DNA from: Liquidambar formosana
Taxonomy: Eukaryota > Streptophyta > Magnoliopsida > Saxifragales > Altingiaceae
DNA length: 64,000 bases
NCBI GenBank assembly: GCA_039720395.1
Contig: CM077833.1
Coordinates: 2,492,297-2,556,296, forward strand
Direction: 5' to 3'
In this document: positions 46,126 through 59,777 of the stretch, piece by piece
Numbering within the stretch: the first letter of the stretch is position 1
How the letters are laid out: each line of letters opens with the position of its first letter
Program-made: the position numbers and the translations under genes
The notes under the pieces: generated by a model
Seen by the model: the letters and a program-made list of their open reading frames with translations, nothing else
The model's database searches: none
What the model was told of the DNA's origin: nothing

Positions 46126-49100
46126 TAAAGCCAATCGACCATGTATCGCATACCTATCTTCTCAAGATGTTGGTCTTAGACATAACCAATTATGTTTTAA
46201 AGCTTTAGTCAGTAGGTCTACAAAAACTTATGTAGATAATATCTTCTGTAATGTATCTATTACCTCTTCCAATGATTCCTCTAATCACTTGGAATTGCCG
46301 CTCTATGTGTTTGGACTTTTGATGAGACCGTGATTCCTATACTTGAGATATAGACCCATTGTTGTCACAAAACAAGGTGTGGGTAACTCAATGGAAGGAA
46401 CAACTCCAAGTTCTAAATGAACTTATAGATCCAAACAGTCTCCTAGACAATGCGACAATTAATTCACCCTTAATAATGGAATCCACTGTATCTTTCATAC
46501 AGTTCTTCCATTAAATATTTCACCAACTAAAGTGAATATAAAATATACCCCATATGGATTATATCCAAATCCATATACCCATCTACTATGAGTTTACAAT
46601 TTCCATATACAATCCAATATTCCAAATTTGAATTGACTGATAACTATTTGTAACAATTACAACATAATAGATATCAGGTTCAATACATAGTGTATAACAC
46701 TTTAAGAACCTTACTTGTGTTATCCTAGGGCACATGCCCTTGAATAATGAATTCTTATCTGAAGTAAATCAGACCTCCCTTAGAATTCTCCATGTTGAAC
46801 TCCTTCAACATTTCAACTATGTTTAATGATTTGGAGATACTTAGCAATCTATATGATCTATCTCTATAGATCTTGTTGGATGCTTCTGCCAAATCTTTCA
46901 TGAATTAGTTTTTCTCCAAAAACCAAAACTTTACATTAGATAACATTCATATATCATTCATAATGATTAGGATGTCATCTATACTTAGGATAAAGAAAAA
47001 CGATCGCACTCCCACTAACCTTTTATACACTCATGGTCCATCTATACAATGAGAGAAATCAAACAATTTGATTACTTCAACTTTATAGATGTTCTAATTA
47101 TGAGAACCTTGTAGTCTATTAATAGACTTCTATAACTTACACACTTTTATGGTTTTTCACCATTTGATATAACATCTTTATATCCTTTTTGACATATCTT
47201 ATATTCAAAATGTGTGTTTATAGATAACAAGATCCAAATGGATTTCAGCATAACTATTATCAAACAAGTTTCTTTATAGACAACTTTTTGCCTATGTTGA
47301 AAACATTCTTAAATAGCCAAGCCTTTTAGGTCTCTACCTATCCATATTGGATTTAATGACTCTTAGTCATTTCTCGAGTTGATGTGAAACATCGTCTAGT
47401 CATAATCAATAGGATTATCTTGGTGATCTTTATCACCAAAGAACAATTCTTTCACATTCTAATAGAGATACAATATCTCTTTTATGTTAAGAAATATCCA
47501 ATTTGATCTATGAAAAGATTGTAGTGTAGTTAAGGGTTTTGTCTCAACAAAGACAAGGGTTGGATCTTTGTTCGTTTGTGGCTTTACAGACAATTCTATA
47601 AATTCTATCTCATTTTGCATCTTTCTTGAATGAACTCTTTCTCAAGAAAATCCAGCAAACATCCAAATGGACAACTTTTGTTCATTAGGGTAATAGAAAT
47701 ACTATCCCAACCACTTTTGGGATATACCACAATTTAACACTTACTTGACCTTATTTCCAGATTGTCTACATTATGTTTCTAGACATACGTAGCACAAGCC
47801 CAAGCCTTAACTTCTTTAAGTTGGGTTTCTTCCCATATCATATCTGATATAATGGGGACAAAACTGGAGTGAACCCTAAATTATCAATATGTAGCAATTT
47901 TAAGGTATATCCTAGATGGATACATTAGTAAAACTCATCATGGATCAAACCATATCTTAATAGGGTTCAATTCGTTCTCTTAGATTCACCATTGAGCTAT
48001 GGTATTCTAAGATGAGTCTACTGTAATTGAATGCATGCTCTACATGACTATATACATCACAATGTATAGTCAAATTATAAATGTAACTCATTCACTTCAC
48101 CAAGTAAAAGATGGGTTTGGTTATCTCATAACCAAGTCATAATCGTTACATTTAAATGAGAGTCTCTACATCTCTTGTATTCTCGGAATACGTTGCATTC
48201 GCTCTAATTAGTCATTTAAATTCGGAAATCAAATTTCTAGAATGTCTTAAATGACTTAGTTAAGAAATAAGTTCCCAAAATTAATCTAGCAACTCTTGCT
48301 CTATTAAAATTTTTAAAGGTAACTTATTATCTACTTAACTTTCTGCTTCGATTTAGATTATACTAGAATCCAAAAACCAAGAAGCAGAACTAACCAACAA
48401 TTTAGTTTAGAGCATGAACCAAAACTTCAAAAGTTTGGTTCTTCTAGGAAGAATGATACTTTATCAAGTTCCCTTTACAATACCTTCTATTTACTACAAA
48501 ATAATTATATTTCTTTGTCTTTGACTTTTCAAGACTTGCTTTCCTCTATGCTTCCATTTTAAATCACATCTAGCTTCTCAAGCTATTCTATGTGATTAAT
48601 CATTTTTCAAAAGAATGATTATTAATAAACAACTTTTATTACATCCTAGTCCAGAAGAAGTCCTTTATAACTACTATACTTTATAGTATTATTTTACTCA
48701 CTATACAACCTTTGTATGTGATGTAGGACATCAAAGGCACTTGCATTGACTAATTTTGCTTCTGAAGCTCATTAGTCATAAATACTATCATATAGTATGG
48801 CAACAAGATGCCAATTGCGCATAGTGTCTTTTTCTTCTTAGGATGTTTTATGGAGGGCCTTTAATAAAAGGCCTAATAGCATATAAACAATCTTTTGAAA
48901 TTGAAAACAATTCTCAATTTCCTAAGTCAATCAAAGAAATCGGGTTTAGTCAAACTATCAATATCCTATATTAGGAAATAGGGGTTTTGAGGTGAGTAAT
49001 TAGGTAATCTACATAAACAAAGAATTAGATTTCATTTTTATCCATAATGATTGGGTCTTTAATCATATGGTACCTCCCACTATTTTATCAAATTCCATAC

Positions 49101-52100
49101 ACCCTCTAATGGAATTCGGGAATCTCATTCCTAATGGGGATTGGGGTCCCACTGTGACTTAGAAGCCTCACATGTTAGTTTCTTGATTTCTAACCCACAA
49201 TAAGAAGACAACTCTTTGTCTATTGCTTCATAAGCAAGTTCCAATCGTTTTGCCTCTAGGGAACATACACCTCACATGTTAGTTTCTTGGAATACTTCCC
49301 TAGTTAAGTTAAACCCATCATTCACACAGGTATGTTTCGCCAAATATATACCTCACATGTTAGTTTCTTGGTATATACCAGTTTAGGCACCCCATGATAT
49401 CTCATATGTGATAGTTTCAAGTAATGTCTTTAACATGGGTAGCTCCTACATGTCTGCAGCCAGGTACCCACATTAAGGGACGTTAGATGATCCTATAATG
49501 ATGGAAGGCAATGAAGAATTCATTCCCCAATGACTTCTCCATTTTCAACTTAATATTTAATAAGAGGGGTTTTAAAGGGTCTCATCAAATTAACATGCAT
49601 CCTATGTATCAAAATTTAAACATATAAATTATGCTATTTATAATCATACATCTCATGCTATTATAAATCATACATCGCATGTTATTATATATCAACATAT
49701 ATAAGGTACCATATTTTGATATTAGTCCCTAAGCGAATAGGTAACATATACCAAACTATGGTATTGGAGCTAATACAATTATCTCATAAATTAAAGCTCC
49801 CACTATGATGATTATGGACTTTGAGAGGACTCAATCCAAGCCAATAGATTGAATCCAAGGTCTAAGGTGGGTGTAGGTGATCGTAAAATAAACCATTCGT
49901 AACATGCATGCTTTCTTGAAACACTTCTCTAAGCTTTCAAGTCCTTCAATCTGCTCCCTTGGCTTGATGGTCTCCACCATTGGCTTGTTGGGCTCTATCA
50001 TGCTCCTTTGGGTCCACCATGCTCCTTAGTGCGCTCTCGATTACATAACATTTACATAATTTAAAGAAAGGGATACATAAGGGGAATGTGGGGTACATAA
50101 GAGAATGATAGAGAGAGAGGGAGAGGGAAGGTGGCATGCGAGCCCCAAATAAATTACATCACCTTAATAAAATTACAACTCTTGTAAATAATAACATCCC
50201 ATTCATAAGACGGCCAATCACAATTGGTTTAAAGGGTATAGTCCATAATCATCATCCAAGCACATACATACAATCTCATTGCATAATGTAAAGAAAAACT
50301 GTAAGCATTAAAACATATGGGCATTATGGTAATTCTCTTGAATGATTTACATTAATCTCATTAATGCATCCTAATCTTATTAGGTTTTAACAAAAATATC
50401 CAGAATTAAATAAAGTCTTAACATTTAAGACATTACAGTTTCAATTAATCAAATTAATTTAAAACATGTAAAGTTTCCTAAAATAACTCTAATATCCAAT
50501 ATTAGGGTTTCCTTAATTAAACAAAACAATTTCATTTAATTAAGAATTTCCAGATTTTAATTTAATCCCTAATTGTGTTTTAAACCATTTAAAGCATTAT
50601 AAAATTAATCAATATTAATTAAATAATTAATATAGGAATTAAATAAAATCATTAAAATGATGAATTAGTGTATTAGGGTTTCCTAAAACCCTAAACCCTA
50701 AATGCATGACCCTAAACCCTAAATGCAAGCCCTAATCATTAAATGCCTTATGATTGGTCATTTAATGTCCAATCATTAAAACCCTAGGTTCATATGGTAT
50801 TTAATAAAAGGGATTAGGGTTTAATTAATGCCAAATAGGGTATTAATTACCCTTAATTAATTACACTAATTAGGGTTTCCAAAAGCCTAACCCTAGACAT
50901 CATTAATGGTATTAATTATGCCCTAACAATCAATAACCATGATTGGTCATTTAATGACCAATCATTAACTCTTAATTAAGGTAATTAATATTCCAATTAG
51001 GGTTTTAATTAATGCCATAATGAAATTAGGGTTTCATCATTAACTCAAAATTAGGGTTTCATCCTTAACTCTATGCAGCCGTCACTACCAGGGGGCTGCC
51101 TGAGCTTGGCTAGGCTGCCATGGCCACCAACGACTGTGCGAGGCCATGGGCAGTCATGGGAGAACATCATAGGGGTGTGGGACAAGCCTCTGGACACGTG
51201 AGAAGTGGTGGAAGTGGCTGCCATCATCAAGAACAATCAGTGTTTCCAAAACCCATTGCTAGAGCCATTGTTGCAGACCTTGAAGGTCACAATAGCTTCT
51301 AAATCCTTATCAATTCGACTCCTCCATTGAAACCAGCTTTTGTATCATGTCCCTACATGAAATACTAAGCTAATAGAAGAGGTTTGGATGATCAAATCAT
51401 CACCAATTGTTCTAAACAATTAAAACAACAGTACGCTGCCCAGAATTTGACAGCATACTGTCCATGGTCAGAAATTGATTTAAATCCCAGCAAGATGATT
51501 AACTCAGGCTACCAAACGAATTTTCCCAGTATCCTACATGTCTTAGGAAACTAATGCAATTGGTTTCATGCAATTTGGAGTTCCCTAACTCAAGTTCTAA
51601 TCAAAACTCCATTGATGACTTTTCTGCAGAGAAAATCTGCTATGCTGTTCATGAAAAATTTTCAAACTTTTTGAATCTTTTTCCATCAAAACCTTTTTGA
51701 AACTTAAAGAAAATCATGTACACATGATATATAATGATCCTACAATGATCTTCCATCATAAATACAGCAGCTTTAATTAGAATTAATTGCAAGAACCTTA
51801 GGGTTCTAAAACCCAGATTCAGCCTCCATGGTGTTCTTCTCCTTCTTCCTTCTGTTCTAGCATCTTAATCCAATTATGATGCATCTAAATGCTTGGGAAC
51901 CTTTCCCTACCATGTCTAGAACATAACCCAAGTGGTGGCAACCATTGCCATGCCTTTGATCTCCATCAATAACTCAAAGTTGTGGCTATTGCATCATTCC
52001 CGAGCAAAACTGTCTTTCCAGACAGCCTGTAGTAAAAAATTCATAACTTTCACTACAGAACTCGGATTGACGCACCGTTTATTGGGTTGGAAAGCTTATT

Positions 52101-52454
52101 CAAAGAGCTTTCTAACCATATATGGCTCGAAAATTTTGGAGAAGAACTCTGAATTCGGCAGGCAAAACAAGATGACGGTTTTTCATGGCAACCATGAAAA
52201 CTGTTCATAACAGTTTTATAAAACCCTAGTTTCCTTATTCTTCTTCTCCAAATTCAAACCCTATGCAACCTATTGCATCCATGGATACACTTAACCATCA
52301 ATTAGAAGAGGAGTAGAAGAGAATTGACCTAGGGTTCCAAACCCTAGGTTCAGCCATGGAGGAAAACCAATTATGCAGAAAAAATTTTCCAGATTTTTGA
52401 ATCATTCAACTACACCATAATTACCAGCCCATATGTATTTTGTATTATACATAA
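46126..52454 (-). pseudogene. Interior of D: heavily decayed copia gag-pol
   Basis: No open frame over about 100 aa. Recognisable remnants on the minus strand: RNase H with CDNNGS and RSHQKSKHIERQF at about 46270-46375; RT with SIDDILII (for YVDD) near 46975-46988, preceded by a YKRLVG block and followed by MENSKGG near 46780. A worn segment around 47540-47700 is consistent with upstream pol. The region 50300-52400 is AT-rich with no coding trace and may be leader and gag remains. The block CCTCACATGTTAGTTTCTTG recurs at 49166, 49270 and 49351. Confidence 0.85.
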
Positions 52455-52471
52455 TCATGGCTCTGATACCA
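52455..52471 (-). other. Primer binding site of D
   Basis: TGGTATCAGAGCCATGA on the minus strand, one base from the 5' LTR; complementary in form to initiator tRNA-Met, the usual copia primer. Confidence 0.92.
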
Positions 52472-52472
52472 C

Positions 52473-54157
52473 TGTTGGGAATCGAACAAGAGGGAAAAAT
52501 AGAAGTGCGGAATATAAAAATTTTTCCTACGATTCCCAATCCCATGAATCTAACTATGCATAACACAAAATCAAACCCTAACTACGAAGAGGGTTAGAAC
52601 ACTTACAGTTTTTTTGTCTTCTCCTTTTTGCTCCAAGCTTTGATTCCGGACAGCGGTGAATGAGCAGCCCAAGTGTGCTGCCTCCAACGGTATCCACACC
52701 TAGCTAGAGCTTCAAGTCCTTTCCTTCTTTCCCATGTTGTTGCTAGAGTAGGAGAAGAGAGGAGAGAGAGAGAGGGAGGCTGGAAATTCTGGCCAGCCCT
52801 TGGGGAGCCTCCAAAGTGCTGGACGGCTAGGGTTTATTGTGCAAGCCTATTATGCCATGTCACACATAAGTGTGACTTATATAGGCAGCCCACTAAAGGG
52901 GGCTGGCCATGGGGAAGAAACCCTAATAGGGTTATGTGTAATTACACTTAATTGCACATTAACCCCTATTATTTGTATCAAATACAAATAGGCCTATAAA
53001 GAACTATTCTTTATTCACTAAAACCCTTTCTCTCATAGACTTTAAAGCCCTTCTTGCATGATCAGTGTGTGACCCATTGGGTTCACATCATTAAGTAGTA
53101 GGAATAGCACGAGGTGTGCACAATGGAACTCTTTCCATTTAGGGTCTAATTGGAACTCCTTCCAATTCCTTAATTGATTATAACTCACTTATATCAATTA
53201 GGGCTTCTACTAACCATGAGTAACACCTAGCATATGGCTCATGGTGTGGTCCTTAATGAGGTGAATAGTCATTTACAATGAACCCTTCTGTTATAGTTTA
53301 TAGGTTACAATTGCATCCTTCCTTCAACACAATGTCTCCAATTGAACTAATAGGACATGGAAGTCTGTCAAGTCCCTAGTTCAATTACTTTATACTCATT
53401 CATAGATATCAACTCATTAATGAACTCATGAAACTCTTTTCATATTCATCCTACCATGGCCATGGATTTAATGAGTTATATTATGAATGCTATATGAGAC
53501 ATTCTCTCTCTTTTCCTGAGAGTGATGGATCCCTTGTTGATCACTCACATGCCTTCAAACACATAGCAGTAGGGCCAATGAACACCTTTGTAGACCCCTG
53601 AATAGGATCTGCACTTAGTGTTATCAAACTTCTAAAGCTACATGCATAAGGCAACTATGGTGTCTCAGGTCTAAGGATTACTTGTACCACTATAACAATG
53701 AGAAACTGATTGACAGGCAGGATAAAACTCCATTCAGTTTATCTCATATCTTTGGTCACATTCAGTGTACCTATTCTCGCAATAGGCACCCACTTGTTGG
53801 TTGTAGTGTCTCCACACAAATAGCTTGAGACTAGCTATCCTCCTATAGAGTCAGCCTAACAAGTGCTAGTCCTATGGTTCATTACTGTCCATCATAGTGA
53901 ACCTTCAACTAGGAATGCTTTAGGAGTTTAGTACAGAGATATATCTATAGTCTCAAAATTACAACTCTTTGTAATTCCATATTCTCAACTCTAACTCCAT
54001 GGACATATTATGTAAATATAAATGATGCATATAAACATAATAGAATAAGCCCTTTTATTAAATCAATAATAAATGTGACACATAAATGAAATCAAATGAT
54101 TGTTCCTAATCCCTAAACAATCATCTCTATGATTGGCTCTAGGGCATAATCCTAACA
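52473..54157 (-). repeat. 5' LTR of D, 1685 bp
   Basis: Begins (minus strand) TGTTAGGATTATGCCCTAG at 54157 and ends CGATTCCCAACA at 52473. TATATAAG is at 52876-52883. See the 3' LTR for comparison. Confidence 0.95.
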
Positions 54158-55238
54158 TTCCAATGACCCCTTTATATGCAATACTTTTACCCAGTATTCA
54201 TTAAGTCCATTTAATGCATGATTGTGCCCAATATGCAGTGCGATAAACCATAAAATGATTTTATAACCAAAATCATCTTCAAAGTATGCTATATAAGCCA
54301 TAATCAAATAACATCATAATTATACCCAAAATTGTAATAAACAACATAATTTCTCATTATGATTATAACCTTGAAATCATAATCGAAAACCTCGAATAAA
54401 CAGGGAAAGTAACCGTAAAATCCCTACATCTATATTCCATAGGATGTATACAATTAACCAAACTTATTAATAAACATAATTCCAATTTATGTTGTCAAAT
54501 ACCCAAAGTTCTCCTTCAAGATTTATTCCATAAATCATTTATATACATATTCTAAGCCCAAGAATACCAAATAACATGATAATATATACCATATTATCAT
54601 TTCAATAGTTTAAACCTATGTAAATTGCACTTACCTCAACCAAATGCGTGGAAGAATGTAACCTTTGATGTCGTGGGTATGAAGTCCAAACCCTAGGATG
54701 CAAATGCAAGCTCCCAATCCAAGCCCTAGCTCCCAAATGACTTGGTTGATGTTGGTAACGGAGGTCCCAACTCCAAATCACCACCAAAATTCCCCAATAT
54801 GCATGAATAAACCCATAAATGTAAGAATGAGATGATAAACCAACATAAATTACAAACCCTAACTCTAAAATGTGAGAAAATACCTCTAAGAATGCGAAAG
54901 AGTTAGTGAGGATGACAATCCATGCCAACACCCACAAAATCCAAGCTCAAATCACCGTGAACAAGCTCCAAGCTCCACCAAGATGTTGGAGAATATGAAT
55001 CCAACCATAATAATGCATTCCCAAGCCTCAAAGAGAGAGAAAAACCCAAATCCACCACCATACACGTGTAGATCGGGCTAAAATACGCTAGATCCGAGCT
55101 TGCCAGCGTCGGATCGAGGTCGCCGTGCTCCGGCGAGATGCCGTCGAGCCTCCACCCCCTCTTCTCCCTCTCTCCCTCTCTCTCTCTCTCTCCATGCCCA
55201 AAAAGACCAGATTTTGGTCTAAAATCGTGGGGGATGGT

Positions 55239-55246
55239 TTTTTATA
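55239..55246 (-). promoter_or_regulatory. TATA box of LTR C
   Basis: TATAAAAA on the minus strand, within CCCCTTATAAAAAACC. It supports the minus orientation of C. Confidence 0.6.
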
Positions 55247-55302
55247 AGGGGTGAGGGGCATTTGCGTCATTTTACGCAAAAAAATTTGCAAAATCCGCGA
55301 TG

Positions 55303-55407
55303 CACGATCGATCGTGGTCTGAGGGCACGATCGATCGTGAAAAACAGAAGCAAAATCATGTTTCTGGGACACTCACGATCGATCGTCCTCAAGGCACGAT
55401 CGATCGT
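55303..55407. promoter_or_regulatory. Four CACGATCGATCGT palindromes upstream of the C promoter
   Basis: Copies at 55303, 55326, 55374 and 55395; the first two are CACGATCGATCGTG. They sit 57-160 bp upstream of the TATA box (minus strand). The spacing is 23, 48 and 21 bp, with the outer pairs about two helical turns apart, which suggests a bound factor. Confidence 0.6.
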
Positions 55408-56030
55408 CCCTTGCTGAAAATGCCCAGTAACTCAGGCAAATGTGTATAAACCCACACAGTACACATCCCTGCCTTATTTTCATTAAAAACATTTAAGTAA
55501 ATGGAAGAAAAGAATAGAGAAGATTACCTTAAGTTATTTAATGAAAATAAGCAAATAACCCCCCATTTGAATCCAAATAAAATATAAAAAAAAATCAAAT
55601 ACCCAATATATCAAAATCTAAATTTCAAGTTTTAGTACAAAATCCGTCGCCCGACAGATTTTCGGAAAACAAACATGCGTGGAACCCAATCCAAACATGC
55701 TAATAAAATCCCATAAAATCACCAATGTCTTATAATATTATAAACTCTCATTACCGCCAAAAATTATCCTTTAAAACGAAGATTTACGAAAATTCACTTT
55801 TTCCCCACACTTAGCCAAATTTCAGCAACTTAAACCCTTAAGTTGCAAATAAGGCTAAACGCACCCGAAAGATACTCAATGCACCAAAACAAGCATCAAA
55901 ATACATCCAACATCAAAATATTATACACATGCATTACCCATGCATGAAATCATTCAAAAAATCAAGGGATTAACTACGTTAACCATAGATTAAACCCTTA
56001 ATACCCTATTTAAAAATTACGGGTATTACA

Positions 56031-56729
56031 TGCAAAAATATTATATTTACTCCATATGAAAAACATATACAGCAACTATGAAAAAAAACCAATAAAAAAA
56101 ACCTACTTTATCATGCTATATGAAACTAGCTTAAAACAAGGACACTAAAACCCTAAACTCACATATATGCTTAAAAACACACAAAATAAACTCAAAGCAT
56201 GCTAAAACCAAACTAAACTGGACCTAAATTATGCATATCAACCAACTAAAGCAATAGAACATGGCAAAATACCCTAACTCTAGCATGCAATGACCCTATT
56301 CTAAAACAAGGACAACAGAAGCACAGAAATCACAACTATGCTTAAAAGCATATAGGAAAGCCCTAAAGCATGCTAAACTCATGATAAACAGTAAATATTT
56401 CATGTATATTAACTAGCTAGAGTGTTAATACATGATAAAAATGCTACCTTTAACATGCAACAGACCTATCCTATATGAAAACCCATATTCAGCATAAGAA
56501 GGAATGAGGAATACCTTAGGAAGAAGCTTCTTTGCTGCTGTAGAGACTCTCTCTTCCTCTTATGGATGTCTTGAACCAATGTTCTCCAAGGCTACAGCAA
56601 GAGCTCCAGCTCTTCTTCAAGTCTCTCTCTCTTATTCTCTCTCAAACACTTAAGTTTTAATGCATAAAATGGCTCCCCTTGTGCTGAAGCATAGGGGGTA
56701 TTTATAGACTTCAATTAGGATAAACCAAT
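56031..56729 (-). repeat. Element A 5' LTR, middle piece
   Basis: Continues 23448-24513 after solo LTR C (one TGCAA copy at 56031-56035). It includes a segment matching B's promoter-proximal region (TGCTGAAGCATAGGGGGTATTTATAG, near 56680-56705). Broken at 56729 by E. Confidence 0.82.
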
Positions 56730-59700
56730 TGTCACACCCCATTTTTGTCACCTTAGCTAGGACATATCATTTCATGTAGGATTTTGAGTCCTTTTTGAGT
56801 CTAGTCTTTTGCATTGAGTTTCTATGGCATTAAATATCATGTGTATGAATTTTGAAGTGATTTGGAGTTCATTTCGATAGTTAATAAGAACTTTTGCGAC
56901 TTTAAGGGCATAATCGTCTTTTAAGCCGTATATTTTCCATTTGACCTTGAAATGAATCCCGAGTCATTCCATCGAGTTCATATGGTTATATAGAGTCCAT
57001 ATATAGGTTCTATTTCATGAATTAATGGTTTAAGATCAATTCGGCTCGTAATGGTTTGGGTTGGCTAAAAGACCCTTTCTTGGTTTGCTCAAATTGACTC
57101 ATAAGACCCAATCAATTTTCTCTCCTTTAACTTCAATTGGGCTTTATTTATGTCCTAAACATGTTTAGAAAGATCGAATTTCGATTGGGAAAGCATTTGG
57201 ATTGACCTTGTGTACAAACCCAGCTTAGCGACGGTGAAGCACCATAGTTAACCACCTTTGTAAAACCTAACCATGCACCCATGGTTAAGGATTTTTGTCC
57301 TAAAATGCCTAAAAATGTGTTCCCCTTCGAAACACGGTCGTTTTGGCTTTTATTTCGTCAAAATCGGACTTAATTTGAAGATTTTAGGACTTCTACAGCA
57401 AGTGGGAGTCAAAAGCGGAGCAAAAATAGGGGACTCTCGAGTAATCGTCCGGGGCTGGACGGTCAGCCGTCTAGGCCCAGACAGCTAACCGTCCAGGCCT
57501 AGATGGTCACCCGAGAGACTCCTTCCTCAACTCAAATTCTGACTCCTCTCTCCCTCTTTTGACGGTTTCCTCCGCCAAAACAACTTGTTTGAGCTTAGGA
57601 GTGTGTAAGTTTGAGTTGTTTGAGCACCAAGAGAGTCTCTAATAGCCCTAGGATCATTATTTAATGAATTAATCTTAGCCATTAGTTTAGGGGGTCAGTT
57701 CTCTGTATAAAGGACATGATATTCAGCACATAGGGGGAGGTTAATTGCACTTTACACTTAGAGAGAGAGGGAGCTACGAGTTTGGAGAGCTAGAAGGACA
57801 TCAAGAGGAGGCTTTTCAACCCCAAGCAAGCAAGGAAACAAGAAGTTTGAAGACAAGGAAGAGTCTACAAGAGGTAAGCCTATCCCTTTAATGCTGAACA
57901 TGAATTTTCTGCTTCTCCTTCTTCTTCTTCTTCTTCTTCTTCTAGGATAGTTATAGTGCATGAAATAGCTCTTCTTGTGGATTGAATTCAATGCTTATGT
58001 GATGTTATATGAATGATTTTAGGATAGTTCATGGCTTTATATGCTTGATAATCCCCGGTTTACCAAGGATTTGATAGCCTTATTCGTTCTATCTTCTTAA
58101 ATCATGCATAGTTCACATGTTTAGGTTGCTGTGATTGTTATCATGAGTTGATGCTCCTGTTAGTTAATATATATGATATGAATGATATTCATGATAATTT
58201 GAGCATGTCTTAGAGTTGTTTCATAGGTTTTAATGCATGGTTGTGAAATTAGGGTTTCGATAACCCTGAATTCGCACAAGCTTCATACAGCATGCTTAGC
58301 TTAGCTTTTTGAGTTGTTGTTCATCATAGTCATTCTATATATGCTGCATATAGTTGAATCATGCTAGGTTTGCATTCATATAATATATGTTATAGGTTTT
58401 TTGGAGACATTATCCATTTTGAAGGATAATTATCCTTTTCGTTGAGTAGGGTCTCGCATGAGAGCCATCTGTGATGTGTTTAAGCATGAAATCACTTCTA
58501 TTGTGTTCTAGTATATATATTTTACGTAGGATATGTTAATTGCACCTCCCCATAATGACTTTTTTATGTGAAATTATCCTAGGATAGTTTTGCTTAAGAA
58601 AGCTCACCGTAGGGAGGCCTATTTTCATATTTTACATAAAATATCATCTTTTTTGTTAGATTGTGCTTTGTTATCATGTTATTGGAGTCTCTTATGCTTG
58701 TTAGTGTGTCTTTGGTAGGTTTTTATGCATGTTAGTCGAGTCATTGCATGTAGGATTGAGTTAGAGTCCTTAGTTATTCATTATTCTTGTTGTTTGCATG
58801 ATAAATGGATAATTTTAGGCCTTGTCATGGTTCTGTCCAGATTAGTATTTTGTTTTCTTTGCATGGTTTTGTGCACTTGTAAGGGTGCAAATAGGTACAA
58901 TGCTTGTCCTATTGCAAATAAGGCTGCTATGGTCTGAAATGGCTAATGTTTGGAGCTTTTGCGCTCAGGTAAGTAGGGTTTGAAGGTGCCCCAATTCACC
59001 TTTCTTTTTCTTTCTTTTCTCTTCTCCCTCCTAGGGTTACTTCTTAATACGAGCCTATGGTGATTATCAAAGGTTTCCTTTTTATTTCTAAAATTCTGGT
59101 TTTCTATCAAAGTTTTCCTCTTGTGGAAGTTTTCGACTTAAGACTAAATCAATGTATTTTCAAATAAGGAAACTTAGGGTATTTACCATAGGTTTGTATT
59201 AGGTTGTAACCCTATTCTTTTCGAACTACGTGGACCTTGATCCATGTATTTCGCTGCATGGTATGTAGGCGCATCCATGTATTTCACTGCATGGTACGTA
59301 GGCGCTCTTCGTGAGGCTCAAGTCCGTTCTAGGATCCAAGTATCCTAGGCTTTTTCTTTTCTTTTCTTTTCCTTTTTGTTTTGTTTTATTTGAGTGATTG
59401 TGCATGAGATGATTAGATGGGATATATGATATGCATGCTGCCTTGTGATGATATATGATGATATTTGAGTGAAAAAGATCTTAAGTTAGCCCAATTAAAT
59501 TAGGAGACCAACTCGGGCGATGTGGGTGCCTATGGGCTTTTGCTCAGAACCTTCCCACGTCGTAACTTAGCCCCCAAATCCAATTTTCTGGTTTCAAAGA
59601 CTTTGCTTTTCCTTTAATGGAGTCATGTGGTTTTGAAAATAAAACATTTTTGCGGTTTTCCTCTTTTCCCTAAAAAATGAGGTGGCGACTCCTTTTTGTT

Positions 59701-59777
59701 TGTTGTCTTTCACCCATCCCATATATACGAATCTTTCTTTCCGCCAAATCCTTGTGGGCCGTTTTCCGGGGTTCACA
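56730..59777 (+). mobile_element. Element E: solo LTR of the same Tat family
   Basis: 3048 bp, TGTCACACCCCATTTTTG to GGGGTTCACA, with CCAAT at 56725-56729 and 59778-59782. Colinear with B's 3' LTR, including a worn copy of the GC palindrome (57436-57515), TATAAA at 57706, and the U5 end with GGTGGCGACTCCTTTT. It lacks most of the 182-bp tandem units and has a (CTT)n tract at about 57915-57943. It inserted into A's LTR in opposite orientation, i.e. into its own family. Confidence 0.93.

Larger units (their letters stand above)
44426..54157 (-). mobile_element. Element D: Ty1/copia retrotransposon, Angela-like
   Basis: 9732 bp with TTCCA at 44421-44425 and 54158-54162. Its 5' LTR is the right one (minus orientation), its primer site is the initiator-tRNA-Met type, and its polypurine tract abuts the left LTR. 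LTR start, LTR length of about 1.7 kb and total size fit the Angela/BARE group. The coding region is ruined although the LTRs are almost identical. Confidence 0.95.
24514..56030 (-). mobile_element. Element C: solo LTR of another retrotransposon, split by B and D
   Basis: Own sequence is 24514-24600, 43659-44425 and 54163-56030, about 2.7 kb. Termini are TGTCACGACCC on the left and GGGTATTACA on the right, with TGCAA at 24509-24513 and 56031-56035. On the minus strand it therefore runs TGTAATACCC to GGGTCGTGACA, as I remember for Tekay/Del-type Ty3 LTRs. A minus-strand TATA box (55239-55246) supports that orientation. No internal element sequence is present, so it is a solo LTR. Confidence 0.85.
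54163..56030 (-). repeat. Element C, promoter-bearing segment
   Basis: Largest segment of solo LTR C, ending GGGTATTACA. It holds a minus-strand TATA box (55239-55246), a CT/GA-rich tract just downstream of it (55155-55195) and four CACGATCGATCGT palindromes upstream of it. A GC-richer patch at 55080-55160 lies in the transcribed part. No coding frame that I trust. Confidence 0.82.

Noticed and set aside
50680..50730. CCCTAAACCCTAAA pieces resembling plant telomere repeat
   Set aside because: Only two units at a time in an AT-rich region with many CCCTAAT variants; not an interstitial telomere array.
52455..52471. A tRNA-like match (TGGTATCAGAG)
   Set aside because: It is the copia primer binding site, not part of a tRNA gene.
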